Shown piece after piece: positions 10,975 to 21,377 of a stretch of 64,000 nt of DNA (position 1 is its first letter; the number at the start of each line of letters is the position of its first letter). The notes below the pieces were generated by a model that ran no database searches, was not told where the DNA came from, and worked only from the letters and a program-made list of their open reading frames with translations. The stretch is from the NCBI GenBank assembly GCA_002914845.1, contig JXTC01000037.1, positions 614,590 to 678,589 of the forward strand, written 5' to 3'. This stretch comes from Trema orientale (taxonomy: Eukaryota > Streptophyta > Magnoliopsida > Rosales > Cannabaceae). Both the position numbers and the translations under genes were made by a program.

Positions 10975-12700
10975 CTAAACTGCCTTCTCTTTAGGATGAC
11001 AACATTTCTTCCAAGAAACTTGAACGGGCTTCATTTGTAGCGTAGAACCGGACCAAATAAAATTACGAATTACCTTCATCATTTTTCGTAACAAAGAACT
11101 TGGCCATTTGTAAATCTGAAATGAATGAAGAAGTGATCCATAAATCACAAAATTTACCAAAGCTACTATGCTAGCCAAAGAAAGAGATAAACCTATCTAA
11201 CAATGAAATCTAGTCAACAAACTGTCTATCCAATGAATCAACCACTTTTATCGAGGAATACCCATAAACAAAAGAAGCCCCCAAGTATTGCAATGACTCT
11301 CCATCTCGCTTCATACCATAAATAGAAAGCAAATTTCTAATTCTCGTAAAGGAGATACCCTTACCAAAGTAGATATGCGACTTCTCCCAATTAACCATTT
11401 GTCCCGAAAGAGATCCATACAACTTAAAGGTCGAGTGAATAGCTCTCATATTCTTAGGAGAAGCTCTACAAAAAATAAGCACATCATTCGCATATAAAAA
11501 ATAAGTCAAAGCACTCTTACCACAAGATGGCAAGATAGAATCAATAGCTCTTGAACTGAATAAATGGGCTAAATAACGGCTCAAAAAGTCCTCAGCCAAG
11601 CAAAAAAGTAAAGGAGAAAGAGGATCACCTTGCCTGACTCCTCGAGAGTAAGGAAAGAAGCCATGAGGAGTCCCATCAAGAAGCACAGAAATGCGAGCTG
11701 AATTAAAAATAGTCAAAACCCAATCGATAAAGATAGTCGAAAAGCCAAAGAACTATAGAGCCTTCAGAACAAAAGACCAACCAATAGAGTCAAAAGCCTT
11801 GCAAATATCTATCTTTAAAGCGACATGACCACCGAAAGCCGAATTGCCTAAGGAGTTGTAACATTCCGAGGCTCTGATTATACAATTGCCCATTTGTCTA
11901 CCTTGGACAAAATCAAACTAATTCAAAGAGATAATTCGAGAACTAATAGGACTTAGTCTGGTAGCAAGGATTTTAGTGATAAATTTGAAAAAGAAATTCC
12001 CCAGAGCTATAAATCGAAACTGCTCCATTTTATTTGACTCATTGACTTTTGGAATAAGAACCATAAAATTTGAATTAATGCCAGAGAATATCTTACCGGT
12101 GCGAAAGAACTCCTGAACTACTGAAACAAAATCGTTGCCTACAATAGACCAACAAGAGCGAAAAAAATTTCTAGTATATCCATCCGGTCCTGGCGCACTA
12201 GAAAGATCTATATCAAAAACCGTATTTCGAATTTCCTACTCAAGCGGAAGGCGCAGTAAAGCAGCATTATCCAATGAGGTAACCAAACAGGGAATATGTT
12301 CACGAATAATAGAAAGATCACCTGAATAATGAAATGGCTCAGAGAACAAAGAAGCGTAATAATCAACAGCATGAGAAGTAATACAAACTAGGTCAGTCAC
12401 TATCTCATCATTAATCACTAGAGAAGATAAAATGTTATTGGCTTTACGCGTTTTAAGAGCCGCATGATAAAAATTAGTATTCTGATCCCCTCTTTTTAGC
12501 CATTTAGTTCGACACTTAAAAGAATCTTTCAAGGTTAAGGCATTATCAAGGGCAACCAAAGCATCTGCCTCTTCTTGAAAAACTTCCTCAGAGAAACCGT
12601 TAGCTTGTAGCCTATTCTTAATCTCTGTAATCCTATCAGTAGCTCTGTTAACTCTGGAAGATAAATCTCCAAAAACCTCCCAATTTCAAGTGCGAAGAGA
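10975..12700 (-). pseudogene. LINE reverse transcriptase, pseudogene
   Basis: Recognisable blocks in order are SAPGPDGY (near 12190), VALKIDICKAFDSIGW (near 11810), GVRQGDPLSPLLFCLAED (near 11630) and FLYANDVLIFC (near 11490). The last should be the catalytic (F/Y)xDD box; here the first Asp of the pair is Asn, which would abolish polymerase activity. The open piece 11210-11716 covers fingers/palm motifs. Stops occur near 12235, 11935 and 11755, so the protein cannot be made. Confidence 0.88.
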
Positions 12701-12712
12701 AGTCCCAAGAAG

Positions 12713-15060
12713 GTGGTTGTTTTTTGTTTTGATTATAATTTTATTTGTAAGAAAGTGGTTGTTATTTAGATCCATGTCATTTTGCTCCACTGATTCTAAA
12801 TTTCTCTGGGGTTTAATTTATTTTCTTTTTCTCTTTAGTTGTGAATAGGATACCATGATTAATTACATGATTGTAATAGATTGTATCTGATGGTGCTCGA
12901 GTTGCATCTCTAGTAGAATTGTGTGCACATAACATATTTCTTGTGCACATTATATTTATGACTACTAAACAAGATAGCCTCCTAATTTGTCGTTGGTCAC
13001 CCAAGTTGCACTGAACATTACCTAGGAAGGGAAAGAAGGGGATAAAATGCCCAATACGAAACTCAATTATCTCTTTAGAAATCATTTTCTTGGTAATACT
13101 TAGAGCTTTGAATTTGGGATTTCAGTTGATGATTTGTTGGTATAACTAGAACTTGTTTAGCATTCAACTAAGAATGCTACTTTATAATTATATGTCTGTA
13201 AACTTTATAGGTCATATTGGTACTTAATACGTATGTTTAGATGATGATGATACATTGACTTGTTTTGGATTATGAATTTTACTTTATTATTCGATCTATA
13301 GGATTAGTTCACTAGTTGGAATTTCAAGACTTTTCAGAACAATACATTTTTATTTTTTTGCAAAAATTGAAACTTTTTGGATATTTTTACAACAAATTTA
13401 GAATTTTCCAAATTAAGTGAAATTCTCATTTTAGCAACGATCTATTATATATATATATATGTCTTTGTAGATCTTTTTCTTTCTCCTTTGTTGTGAATAT
13501 ATTGTGAATAATGGGTTGATTGTTGATTATCATTGATTGTGCCTAATCACTGAGAAGATTGCCTTGATTAAGAAAAGAGAAAAATAATGAAAGAAAAAGA
13601 AAACTTGAAGCTTTGCTATGTGAGGGATGTGTTAGAACGTGGAAGCACGTCCAAATTATTTGGAAATAATTTCGTAGTTAACAAAAATTCATTATTGGAA
13701 ACTATTCTTTTTAATTGTCAAGCAGCACTTACACAAATTGAATAGATTAGAAATGTATATATATGCTCTCGAGAACACCAAATAAGATAAACTCGAGTCT
13801 TTAGGTACATGATCCATTTCTCGACATTTAAAATACATAGTAACTTTTCTAGATGAGGAAGTTTTAATTTGGTATAATACATTAATATAAAACAAAGACC
13901 AAAGGAATGCAAATCTCTCCTAACTTTGGTTCTAATGCGGGACAAAAGAGCTTTCCATTGAAACGGCGGCTGGTTGGTGATTCAATCACATCTTGGTACA
14001 TATAAACAATATGGCAGAAAAAATCCTGGCGCATGAAAAATATATAATAATGAAGCATTCAAATGGGAAAGGAACAAAAGATTGTAACACTAGCAAACAT
14101 TAGCAACAATGTTTATTGGCAATCGTATTTCTTTATAGAATATTTATTTAGTGTTTAAGATAATGTCTTATACATTTTGTAGCAAGAAAAGGCTAAGATC
14201 AAATCTAGAGATAGCAGTCTTTGTACATGTCAGTACAAGAAAATCCATATCGACACAGAAAAGCATTTATAATGGAGCTTTGATTTACTCATTTCCCACT
14301 TTATGTAAGCCAATGAGTTTGAGCAGGCTTTTTTATGAGCTCTAGAGTGACTTATGACTATGCTTGCCACTTGGGACAAGAGATAGGTCCATTATCGTTA
14401 AAAATAAATTATTAATATAGTTCTCCGATTAAGAGACAATTAATCAATAAAGTAATTGATGCCTTGATGGATATCTGGAAAAATCTTAGAAAGAGGTGAT
14501 TCAAGAATTATGGATGAGATGGAAGAGTCGCAAGTGGTGATTCAAAAGAGGGGGGTGGGGATGGGGAAGGTTGACTTTCTTCTGCTGTTTTGTTCAGCCA
14601 CGAAATAAGACAGTGGAGCTGCAAGCTTACGCAAGCTAAAAGAGTACTTATTGCAAAGGCTTGCATTAAACAAAATTTTTTTTCCCCTTCGTTTCGGACT
14701 TGGATCGGAAAATTCAACATTGAGAGAAAATGTGGCTCTACCAAGTTACGTATATAACCACGCATTGAACGATCTCGTGGGAAGGCCAAAATCGTGTCAT
14801 GTTGAATTCCTCATGGCAAGATGGTATCAAACATAGTCAAAGGCACAACTAGTATAGCTTCAAAGAAAATAAAAAATCGGAAGAACTGTCAACCAACATA
14901 AGCCATAATGCAAAGGCAGAGTGTGTCTTTTTCATTTTTTTTTATTTTTTTTATTTTTTTATTTTAATTGATTTGCTGCTAGCAAAAACTTTCAAACCAG
15001 TTTCTGTTCAGAAGCTCAGACATGCAAACTATAAAGACATCAACCAGAGACAAGTTTAGA
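12713..15060. other. Intergenic stretch between LINE and CoaE; no supported gene
   Basis: A TA run lies near 13447-13462. A minus-strand frame 14508-14789 (93 codons, one hydrophobic stretch, a Pro/Ser-rich tail) has no recognised homology and I do not call it a gene. A/T-rich runs at 14935-14970 may carry the polyadenylation region of the CoaE gene (AATAAA-like sequence on the minus strand). Confidence 0.4.
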
Positions 15061-15099
15061 TAAAATCTCAAGCAGTAAGTACTGTGTTGTCGATAATCA

Positions 15100-17269
15100 C
15101 TATAAATCGTGGCTACCGAAAATTTTTCTGCAAAAAACAACACCAACAATAATGGAAACTAGAACAGACAAGGCTCCTTGTCTAGAAAGCCAAAATTCTG
15201 TCCATGTCAAGGGCCTGGTGACCTCAAATAAGACTCTTCGAAACTCTTCATTCAACTCATCTAGTGATCCAGTGTTAGTAATCACTATGTCTGCCTTACT
15301 TCTTTTCAAATCGAGCGACATCTGAGCATTAATCCGGTTTCGTGCCTCCTCCTCACTTGATCTGTCTCTTGCCATCAAATGACGGAGCTGTGTTTCAGGG
15401 TCAACCCATACTACAATAATAGGCTTTGTCCATTTGTCCATCTTGGCTTCGAACAACAGAGGAATATCAAGAACAATCACCTTAAACCCCTTCATCCATA
15501 ACTTAAAAATTTGCCACAATATACCGGAAGATATATAAGGCGCCATTAGGCTGCAAGATGATTAAAGTACTACTTAAAAGGTTGATGTTGACACAACAAA
15601 CAATCCTGTGCAAATTGTTCATAGCATATCACCAGTAACAATATTCTGGCGATATTAGGCAACTTTTTGAGTAAAAAGCAAATGGCAAAATTTCAGAAAT
15701 GTGACCTGTACAATTCAAAACTCAAGTAGGTCTCAAAACTTCAGTGCACGGTTTAAGATCTAATCGGAGCATTTGTTTATTAGGCTTATTGAATGGCGGT
15801 TCTTAAATCAATACCCCGAATGAAACGGGTAAAATGATGATCTTGGAAAGAGGTTACCGAATAAAAATTCCTATAATCTACAATAGATCCCTAATTTCTC
15901 CTGAACTGGCAGGCAAACTGTAAGATATTATTGTCTGGGAACTAAAACTATAAGTTCTTTATTGTCCCAGTATAAAGAAGAAATCAGCTACAAGTCAGGC
16001 AGCTAAATGGTCTTCATAAACTGCACGAATTTTGCAGCAGTGTGGATGGATCACAGGAGCTCTCAAGGACTATTAACTAAGAAACTTCTATACAAGAAGG
16101 ATTACCCAAAGACATAAAACCATCCGACTTATCTTTATCTCGCTCAGCTTTACCTTGGCGAATACAATCTAAAAGCCTTTTGGTGGAGGCAAAACCTACG
16201 CCAACTTCCAATTCTAGGCCTATCTACTCCTCCATAAAAAATATGTTTCATATAGATTAATTGAACTCTTTGTTCAAACATACGTACCGGTTAAGAAGCT
16301 GACGCTTCCCCGGATCAGTGAATACAATTTGGCCAAGTCTAGGCCTGTCTATTTCTCCATCAGGTTGTAAAATTTCCTCCCCAAATGCTGCAACTACCTT
16401 TTTCCAGCCACCAGTGCCTTTCTTTAGTACATCCTGTACAATATACTTAACTGCATGAAACACAGGCCAGAAGCAAACAAGCTCCAAATATGGAAATGAA
16501 GCAGAACTTGTAAATGAAAGAGAAAATTCTAAATTGCAATCTACATTACCAATATATACTGAAAAATAAATAATCACTGTACAACCAAATAACTTGTGAG
16601 TAAATGGTATTGAGATTTTTGTGAGTAAATGGTATGGAGATTTTTACAATTCTTGTATTGCTGAATGTTAGCGTGAATTTACTGAGAATTAGTTATGATT
16701 TGTTGATAATTGTTCTCTTACATCAGATACAAGCATAATACATAGACAAGTTAACTGAGTGATAAGAGAAACATACGCGAGCAACAATGTCAGCATCAAC
16801 AACGGGAATGCCATGAGCTTTGAATAGATTGGAAACAGTGCTCTTGCCTGATGCAATTCCACCTGTCAGTCCCACAAGCCTCATTCTTTTCTCGATTGGA
16901 ATGGAACTTTCTAGCGTAACTGGAAAATAAAAATGTCAGTTCCACAAACAATTCGACATACATGGGACGGGAAACAAGGCAAGATAGATGCCCTCTTCAA
17001 TATTTTCTTTTCATAATACTCTACAATTACCAAATTATATGTCAACTGCTTCTCTCTCTCCCCCTCTCTCTCTCTCTCTAATGCAGTGTCAGTGCAGTCG
17101 CCAAAAACAAATAAAAAATCGAAATTAGAATGCCAAAATCTTATTGCCCATACCAAATTGATGTAATAGATTCTCATACAAAGATCCTAAGTCTACATAT
17201 AATAATACATATATATTTATATCCGATTCCTACTTCTTGTGTTGAGATTGCTGTATTATATGCCAAACG

Positions 17270-17309
<40 letters not shown>

Positions 17310-17575
17310 ACGCAATGTCAGTGCAGTCGCCAAAAAGAAATAAAAAATCTCTCTTTATAAGTTTCCAAGAGTAAAATTCATAACAAATCAGATTAGATCC
17401 ACATAAAAAACAAGGTAGAATGAATCAACATATATGATCAACTGTGCAAATCAAATTCTTACATGTATGTATGTATATATACACATATCTAACCTTGAAC
17501 GAGGGTGGTTAATTTATGAAGACTCTGGGGAGAGTTTAAGAAGTCAGCGTAGAGGAGAGTTTGTGTTTCGGCCAT
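15100..17575 (-). CDS. COAE: Dephospho-CoA kinase, four coding exons
   Basis: Catalyses the last step of coenzyme A synthesis, ATP-dependent phosphorylation of dephospho-CoA. Exons with GT/AG borders are 17575-17494, 16919-16777, 16433-16288 and 15550-15100, and all phases match. Together they give 273 aa. The family's usual start is the internal Met at 16884, which gives 234 aa, close to the ~232 aa I recall for plant CoaE. From that Met, residues 2-16 ([15 protein letters not shown]) hold the P-loop, followed by [27 protein letters not shown] and [17 protein letters not shown] are conserved kinase regions. The C-terminus has a hydrophobic anchor ([13 protein letters not shown]), as in plant orthologues. 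The 39-residue extension from the upstream ATG is in frame but may be 5' UTR. A 2-kb transposon starts 17 bp upstream of that ATG. Confidence 0.93.
17020..17350. repeat. Duplicated (CT)n-containing segment in CoaE intron 1
   Basis: A block of about 90 bp occurs twice, about 227 bp apart: a CT microsatellite followed by TCTAATGCAGTGTCAGTGCA...GTCGCCAAAAACAAATAAAA (17050-17120), and the same with a longer CT run, then TCTAACGCAATGTCAGTGCA (17270-17348). Sequence before each CT run is also similar (TTATATGTCAACTGCTTC and TTATATGCCAAACGCTTC). This is a local duplication with an expandable microsatellite in an intron. Confidence 0.8.
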
Positions 17576-18010
17576 TTTCTTTTGCCTGAGCTTAGGGCCT
17601 GTTTGGTTCGTGATTTGAAAATAGTTGATTTGAATAAGGTGTATTTAAATTGAGAATCTGAAAATTGGAAAGGAGAACTTGTTTCTGAAAATGCGTTTGG
17701 TGGTTGTATTTTCTTATTGTTTCTGAGTTTAAAAAATGTAAAACTGTGTTTGGTAATGTATTTGAAAATAAAACAACAATAAAGATAAATGCTCAAAGGC
17801 TCACCATTTCTTTTCTTTCTTTCTCTTCTTAAAAAAAATGAAAAAAAAAATGCACCGAGAACACTGAATTATATTAATCAGAAGACAAGAGTATATCTCT
17901 TTTTACAATATTAGAAACCCAATCAGGGACAGTTTCAAACCAAATTTTACAACATCTTAAATGGCCTTTCTTGGCTAAACACCTTTAACAAGGTTCACAG
18001 TTCACTACAT

Positions 18011-18300
18011 TCAAACAGTCAGTTTCAAAGAGATGGGAAATAATCCATCATCTTGAGCAATATCAATCCTGCATCTAACAACCAAATGATTCTGAATTAT
18101 GAAGCCTAAACCAACGCAGCTAGCTTTATCAACAGCAGCATCTGCAAACAATTTCAGGAAGCCCACAGTAGGCTTTAACTTTGCATGTGGAGAAACAAAC
18201 GTAAATGTACCCTCAATTCCCATATCCTCATGAAAACATGAAAACATATATGAATAAACTCCATGCTCTCCATCTTTTAGTATAGGTTCGAACAACTATG
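18011..18300 (-). pseudogene. Unidentified gene fragment or exon inside the Tourist-like element
   Basis: The minus strand has an open frame of about 94 codons starting after a TAG acceptor near 18297 (FEPILKDGEHGVYSYMF, then HAKLKPTVGFLKLF, ending in LVVRCRIDIAQDDG and ISLKLTV). Composition and hydrophobic pattern look protein-coding. The GFLKLF...LVVRCRIDI spacing is reminiscent of the end of a MATH/TRAF domain, but I cannot confirm that. Upstream on the same strand lies a TATAAATA box (about 18824-18831), a CT-rich leader and a donor CAAAAG|GTTTGT near 18770, so a small spliced transcription unit is possible. There is no ATG in this exon. Either a captured host gene fragment or an exon of an unrecognised gene. 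Confidence 0.35.
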
Positions 18301-19231
18301 CATTTATGGTTAATAATAGTTCATACCAAGAAATTTTTAGTAAAGCAGTAAAAGATTTGATTCTTTAATCCAAAAAGAAAAAAAGTTCACTCCACATCAC
18401 TAGAATTAACTTTGATACAAATGGATTTCTCCAAATATATTAATGACATTATGAACACATAATTTCACAGTACATTCCTGCAAAAATTAGAAAAAATTAT
18501 GGAGCATAATCCAAGACCAAATATCATTAGCAATTTAGAAGATCTAGTCTACCAAACAATCCACAAGATCCAAAATTCAAACAGAGAATGTGTAAAACAA
18601 AAACCCAATTCTTACAAATCAATTATAACCGTAAAATAAGAGTTGGGGTAGCGACATTTCACATGATAATAAGACAATTTCTCAAAGAATTCGTATATAT
18701 GTAAAATTAAAAAAAATTAAAAAAAAAAAGAGAAAGAAATATAAGATGAAATTACATGAAGAAGACAAACCTTTTGTTTCTTGGGTAGAGAGGAAGAAGA
18801 CTGGATGAAGTCCCTGCTACCGAATATTTATAAAATGATGAAAGGGTGAACTAAGGGGACCTTCGCCAAGCGTTGTTGTGCAGAAGAATGATGGATTTCT
18901 ATGGCATCTGCGGACCTGCTGTGTTGTGACGGAAAGGGGTTGAGAACTTCTATGGCAGCAGGCGATGGAAACAGAGAGGGAGAAGCCAAGAGCAGAGAGT
19001 CCCAGAGGTGAAGAAGGTGCCCGATAACTGGAGAGGGAGAGATCCTTGGTTTTTGGACCTGGCGTGGTGTGGGAGAGAAGGCCAGAAAAACGATAAATTA
19101 TCATTTCCTGTTTTCTGATTTTTTTTTTTTTTTTTTGAAATTCTAGATATGAAAAAGCCCTACCAAACATGGTTTTTTTAGGCCTATTTCCTTTTTGTCC
19201 GTTTTCAAAACATAAAATTGTTTTTAAAAAA

Positions 19232-19638
19232 GGGTTTCTAACACTTGTACCTAAAAAATAAAAAAAAATTACAAAAATACGGAAATTAGAATTTTTTCTA
19301 ATTTTTGTACGATTTTAATTAGAAAAATATCATTTTTTAAAAGAATATTTAGAAAATTATCATTTTTAAAATAATTACTGGCTACCGGTTTCTGGAAACT
19401 GGTTACTAGGAACTGGTTAGCAGTTATATATCAGTTATAAATATCTTCGATTACTAGTTACTAGTTTCTAGAAATTGGTTACTAGAAACTAGTTACTATT
19501 TTAAAAAATAGTATTTTTATAAATATTTTTTAAAAATTGGTATTTTTCTAATAAAAACCGTACTGCACCGTGAAAAACATAAAAGCACAGTATTTTTCCA
19601 ATTTTTTTCATAAATACCGTATATTTTCTAATTTCCTC
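19232..19638. mobile_element. 407-bp MULE-type MITE with ACTAGTTA-rich core, copy 1
   Basis: Begins GGGTTTCTAACACTTGTACC and ends TTCTAATTTCCTC. The exact 9-bp direct repeat TTTAAAAAA flanks it at 19223-19231 and 19639-19647. The arms are imperfect inverted repeats (AAAATATCATTTTTT versus TTGGTATTTTTCTAAT). The centre is packed with TTACTAGTTACTAG and GGTTACTAGAAACTAG motifs. A second copy lies at 28147-28554. It is nested inside the Tourist-like element. It encodes no protein. The 9-bp duplication points to the Mutator superfamily. Confidence 0.85.
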
Positions 19639-19782
19639 TTTAAAAAAGTACCAAACGGGCCCTTAAAGACCCTTCTGCAGAATAGAAATGGTATTTTTAC
19701 GGTTTTGGGTTTATTGGATGTAAAAGGTCCTACATGGTAATATTGAATATTTGTATTTAACGATAGAAGCCATTTGAAAGAG

Positions 19783-19853
19783 GCGCATCTGGTGTAGTGG
19801 TATCATAGTACCCTCCCACGGTACTGACCGGGGTTCGATTCCCCGGATGCGCA
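19783..19853 (+). tRNA. tRNA-Gly (anticodon CCC)
   Basis: A 71-nt cloverleaf. The acceptor stem GCGCATC pairs with GATGCGC (19846-19852), discriminator A at 19853. A box TGGTGTAGTGG and B box GGTTCGATTCC are intact. Anticodon stem GTACC (19808-19812) pairs with GGTAC (19820-19824) around loop CTCCCAC, giving anticodon CCC at 19815-19817. No intron. A T run at about 19866-19870 can terminate pol III. It lies 118 bp from the Tourist-like element and 142 bp upstream of the PPR start codon. Confidence 0.97.
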
Positions 19854-19994
19854 TTAATCGTTTAATTTTTGTTTTGGTCCATATGAGTGCCGAACTATTG
19901 TTATTTTAGGCTTCGATCAATCCAAATAAATTTATAACCGAGGGCTTTGTCTGGAAGATGACACTAGTTACAGACCTTAGCTTAATTATATGTT

Positions 19995-21377
19995 ATGGAG
20001 AGAATAATCTCATTCCTAAACAATTCCACTTCTCGCAATCAAATCCACCAAATCAAAGCTCAAATTATTCTCCAAAACCTTGTAGGTGACACCACCATTG
20101 CTTCCCACTTAATCACTGCATGCCAATGTCTAGGCCTCTTGGACTTTGCCCAATTTTATTACTTCACCCAAATCCGTAGACCCCATGTTTTCATTTGCAA
20201 CTCTCTTATTAGAGCCTTCTCTCACTCCCACAATCCTCATAATAAACCACTCTCCATATACCTTCACATGCTCAGAAACTCCATTTCTTGTAACCATTTC
20301 ACTTTCCCTTTTCTTCTTAAATCCTTGTCTGACTTCCGTCAGTTCAAACTAGGGGAATGTGTGCATACCCATGTCGTAAAATTAGGCCATCTTGTTGATG
20401 TTTATGTGCAGAATTCTCTACTTAACGTATATGCGTCGTGTGGCCGTATTGAATTGTGTCAAAAGCTGTTCGACGAAATGCCTCAAAGAGATGTTGTGTC
20501 TTGGACTGTTTTAATTATGGGATATCGGAATGCTAGGAAGTATGATTATGCATTGATTGCTTTTGAGCAGATGCAATATGCTGGTGTTACGCCGAATCAC
20601 GTAACCATGGTGAATGCCTTGGCTGCTTGTGCTAATTCTGGTGCACTTGAAATGGGTGTTTGGATACACGACTTCATAAGGAGGAAAGGGTGGTACTTGG
20701 ATGTGATTTTGGGCACTTCTTTGATTGATATGTATGGGAAATGCGGTAGAATTGAAGAGGGTTTGGATGTTTTCAGGAGCATGAAAAAGAAAAATGCCTT
20801 CACGTGGAATGCAGTAATCCAGGGGCTAGCTCTTGCTAAGAGTGGAGAGGAGGCTGTGTGGTGGTTTCTCAGAATGGAGGAAGAAGGGGTGAAAGCAGAT
20901 GAAGTAACTTTGGTGGCGGTTCTCTTTGCTTGTAGTCACTCGGGGTTGGTAGATATGGGCAGACAAATTTTCAGCACCATAGCCAATGGGAAATATCAGT
21001 TTTCACCTACCGTCAAACACTATGCTTGCATGGTTGACATCTTTGCACGTTCTGGGCATCTCGAAGAAGCCTTTAACTGCGTAAAAGAAATGCCTTACGA
21101 GCCTACAAAATCTATATGGGGGTCACTATTGGCAGGTGGTAGAGCTCACGGGAATTTGGACTTGAGTGAGTTTGCAGCTTGGAAGCTTATTGAACTTGAG
21201 CCAGGCAACAGTGCTTACTATGTAGTGCTCTCTAATATGTACGCAGAGATGGGACGATGGAGTGATGTTGAGAAAGTGAGGGAGATGATGAAAAACAGGG
21301 GTCTTAAGAAAGATTTGGGATGTAGTTCTGTAGACCTTGAAACCCAAGAACTAGTTAATTCACTAATTTCATTGTAA
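19995..21377 (+). CDS. Pentatricopeptide repeat protein, PLS class, E subgroup
   Basis: An intronless 460-aa ORF, typical of plant PPR genes. From about residue 60 it carries repeats with recognisable motifs: PHVFICNSLIRAFS (64-77), DVYVQNSLLNVYASCGRI (135-152), LFDEMPQRDVVSWTVLIMGY (158-177), VTPNHVTMVNALAACANSGA (198-217), LGTSLIDMYGKCGRIEEG (239-256), FTWNAVIQGLA (269-279), VKADEVTLVAVLFACSHSG (299-317) and HYACMVDIFARSGHLEEA (342-359). From about 373 an E domain follows (IWGSLLAGGRAHGNLDL ... YVVLSNMYAEMGRWSDVEKV). It stops soon after, without a DYW domain. Such proteins bind organellar RNA, commonly in C-to-U editing; the specific target is unknown. The N-terminus would be expected to carry an organelle-targeting signal but is not distinctive. 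Confidence 0.95.
   Translation: MERIISFLNNSTSRNQIHQIKAQIILQNLVGDTTIASHLITACQCLGLLDFAQFYYFTQIRRPHVFICNSLIRAFSHSHNPHNKPLSIYLHMLRNSISCNHFTFPFLLKSLSDFRQFKLGECVHTHVVKLGHLVDVYVQNSLLNVYASCGRIELCQKLFDEMPQRDVVSWTVLIMGYRNARKYDYALIAFEQMQYAGVTPNHVTMVNALAACANSGALEMGVWIHDFIRRKGWYLDVILGTSLIDMYGKCGRIEEGLDVFRSMKKKNAFTWNAVIQGLALAKSGEEAVWWFLRMEEEGVKADEVTLVAVLFACSHSGLVDMGRQIFSTIANGKYQFSPTVKHYACMVDIFARSGHLEEAFNCVKEMPYEPTKSIWGSLLAGGRAHGNLDLSEFAAWKLIELEPGNSAYYVVLSNMYAEMGRWSDVEKVREMMKNRGLKKDLGCSSVDLETQELVNSLISL

Larger units (their letters stand above)
9480..12712 (-). mobile_element. LINE (L1-type non-LTR retrotransposon), 5'-truncated and decayed
   Basis: Reading the minus strand from 12712 downward gives the ordered parts of a plant LINE ORF2: the region before reverse transcriptase (NWEVFGDLSSRVNRATDRI, then KWLKRGDQNTNFYH near 12500), reverse transcriptase, a zinc-binding RT-associated region (about 10600-10810, ESRWLVGRHSKVKFLTDNW) and a C-terminal RNase H. 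The 5' end is cut off near 12712 and no endonuclease domain is visible. At least several stops and frameshifts break it, so it is inactive. A foldback MITE abuts its 3' side at 9471. Confidence 0.88.
17595..19662. mobile_element. Tourist/PIF-Harbinger-like element upstream of CoaE
   Basis: Terminal inverted repeats are GGGCCTGTTTGGT (17595-17607) and ACCAAACGGGCCC (19650-19662), 12 of 13 matching. Each is flanked by TTA (17592-17594 and 19663-19665), the 3-bp target duplication typical of PIF/Harbinger elements. No transposase is visible, so it is non-autonomous. It contains an inserted 407-bp MITE (19232-19638) and a gene-like fragment (18011-18300). It sits between the CoaE first ATG (17575) and the tRNA-Gly gene, so it has displaced any native CoaE promoter by 2 kb. 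Confidence 0.75.

Noticed and set aside
12813..13085. 90-codon minus-strand ORF
   Set aside because: No domain character; lies just beyond the truncated LINE end in AT-rich DNA.
14508..14789. 93-codon minus-strand ORF as a gene
   Set aside because: No recognisable domain, no convincing start context or splice partners; the hydrophobic and Pro-rich composition can arise by chance from this sequence.
15100..17575. Bacterial contamination or horizontal transfer as source of the CoaE gene
   Set aside because: The gene has GT/AG introns, plant-like sequence and a C-terminal hydrophobic anchor as in plant orthologues.
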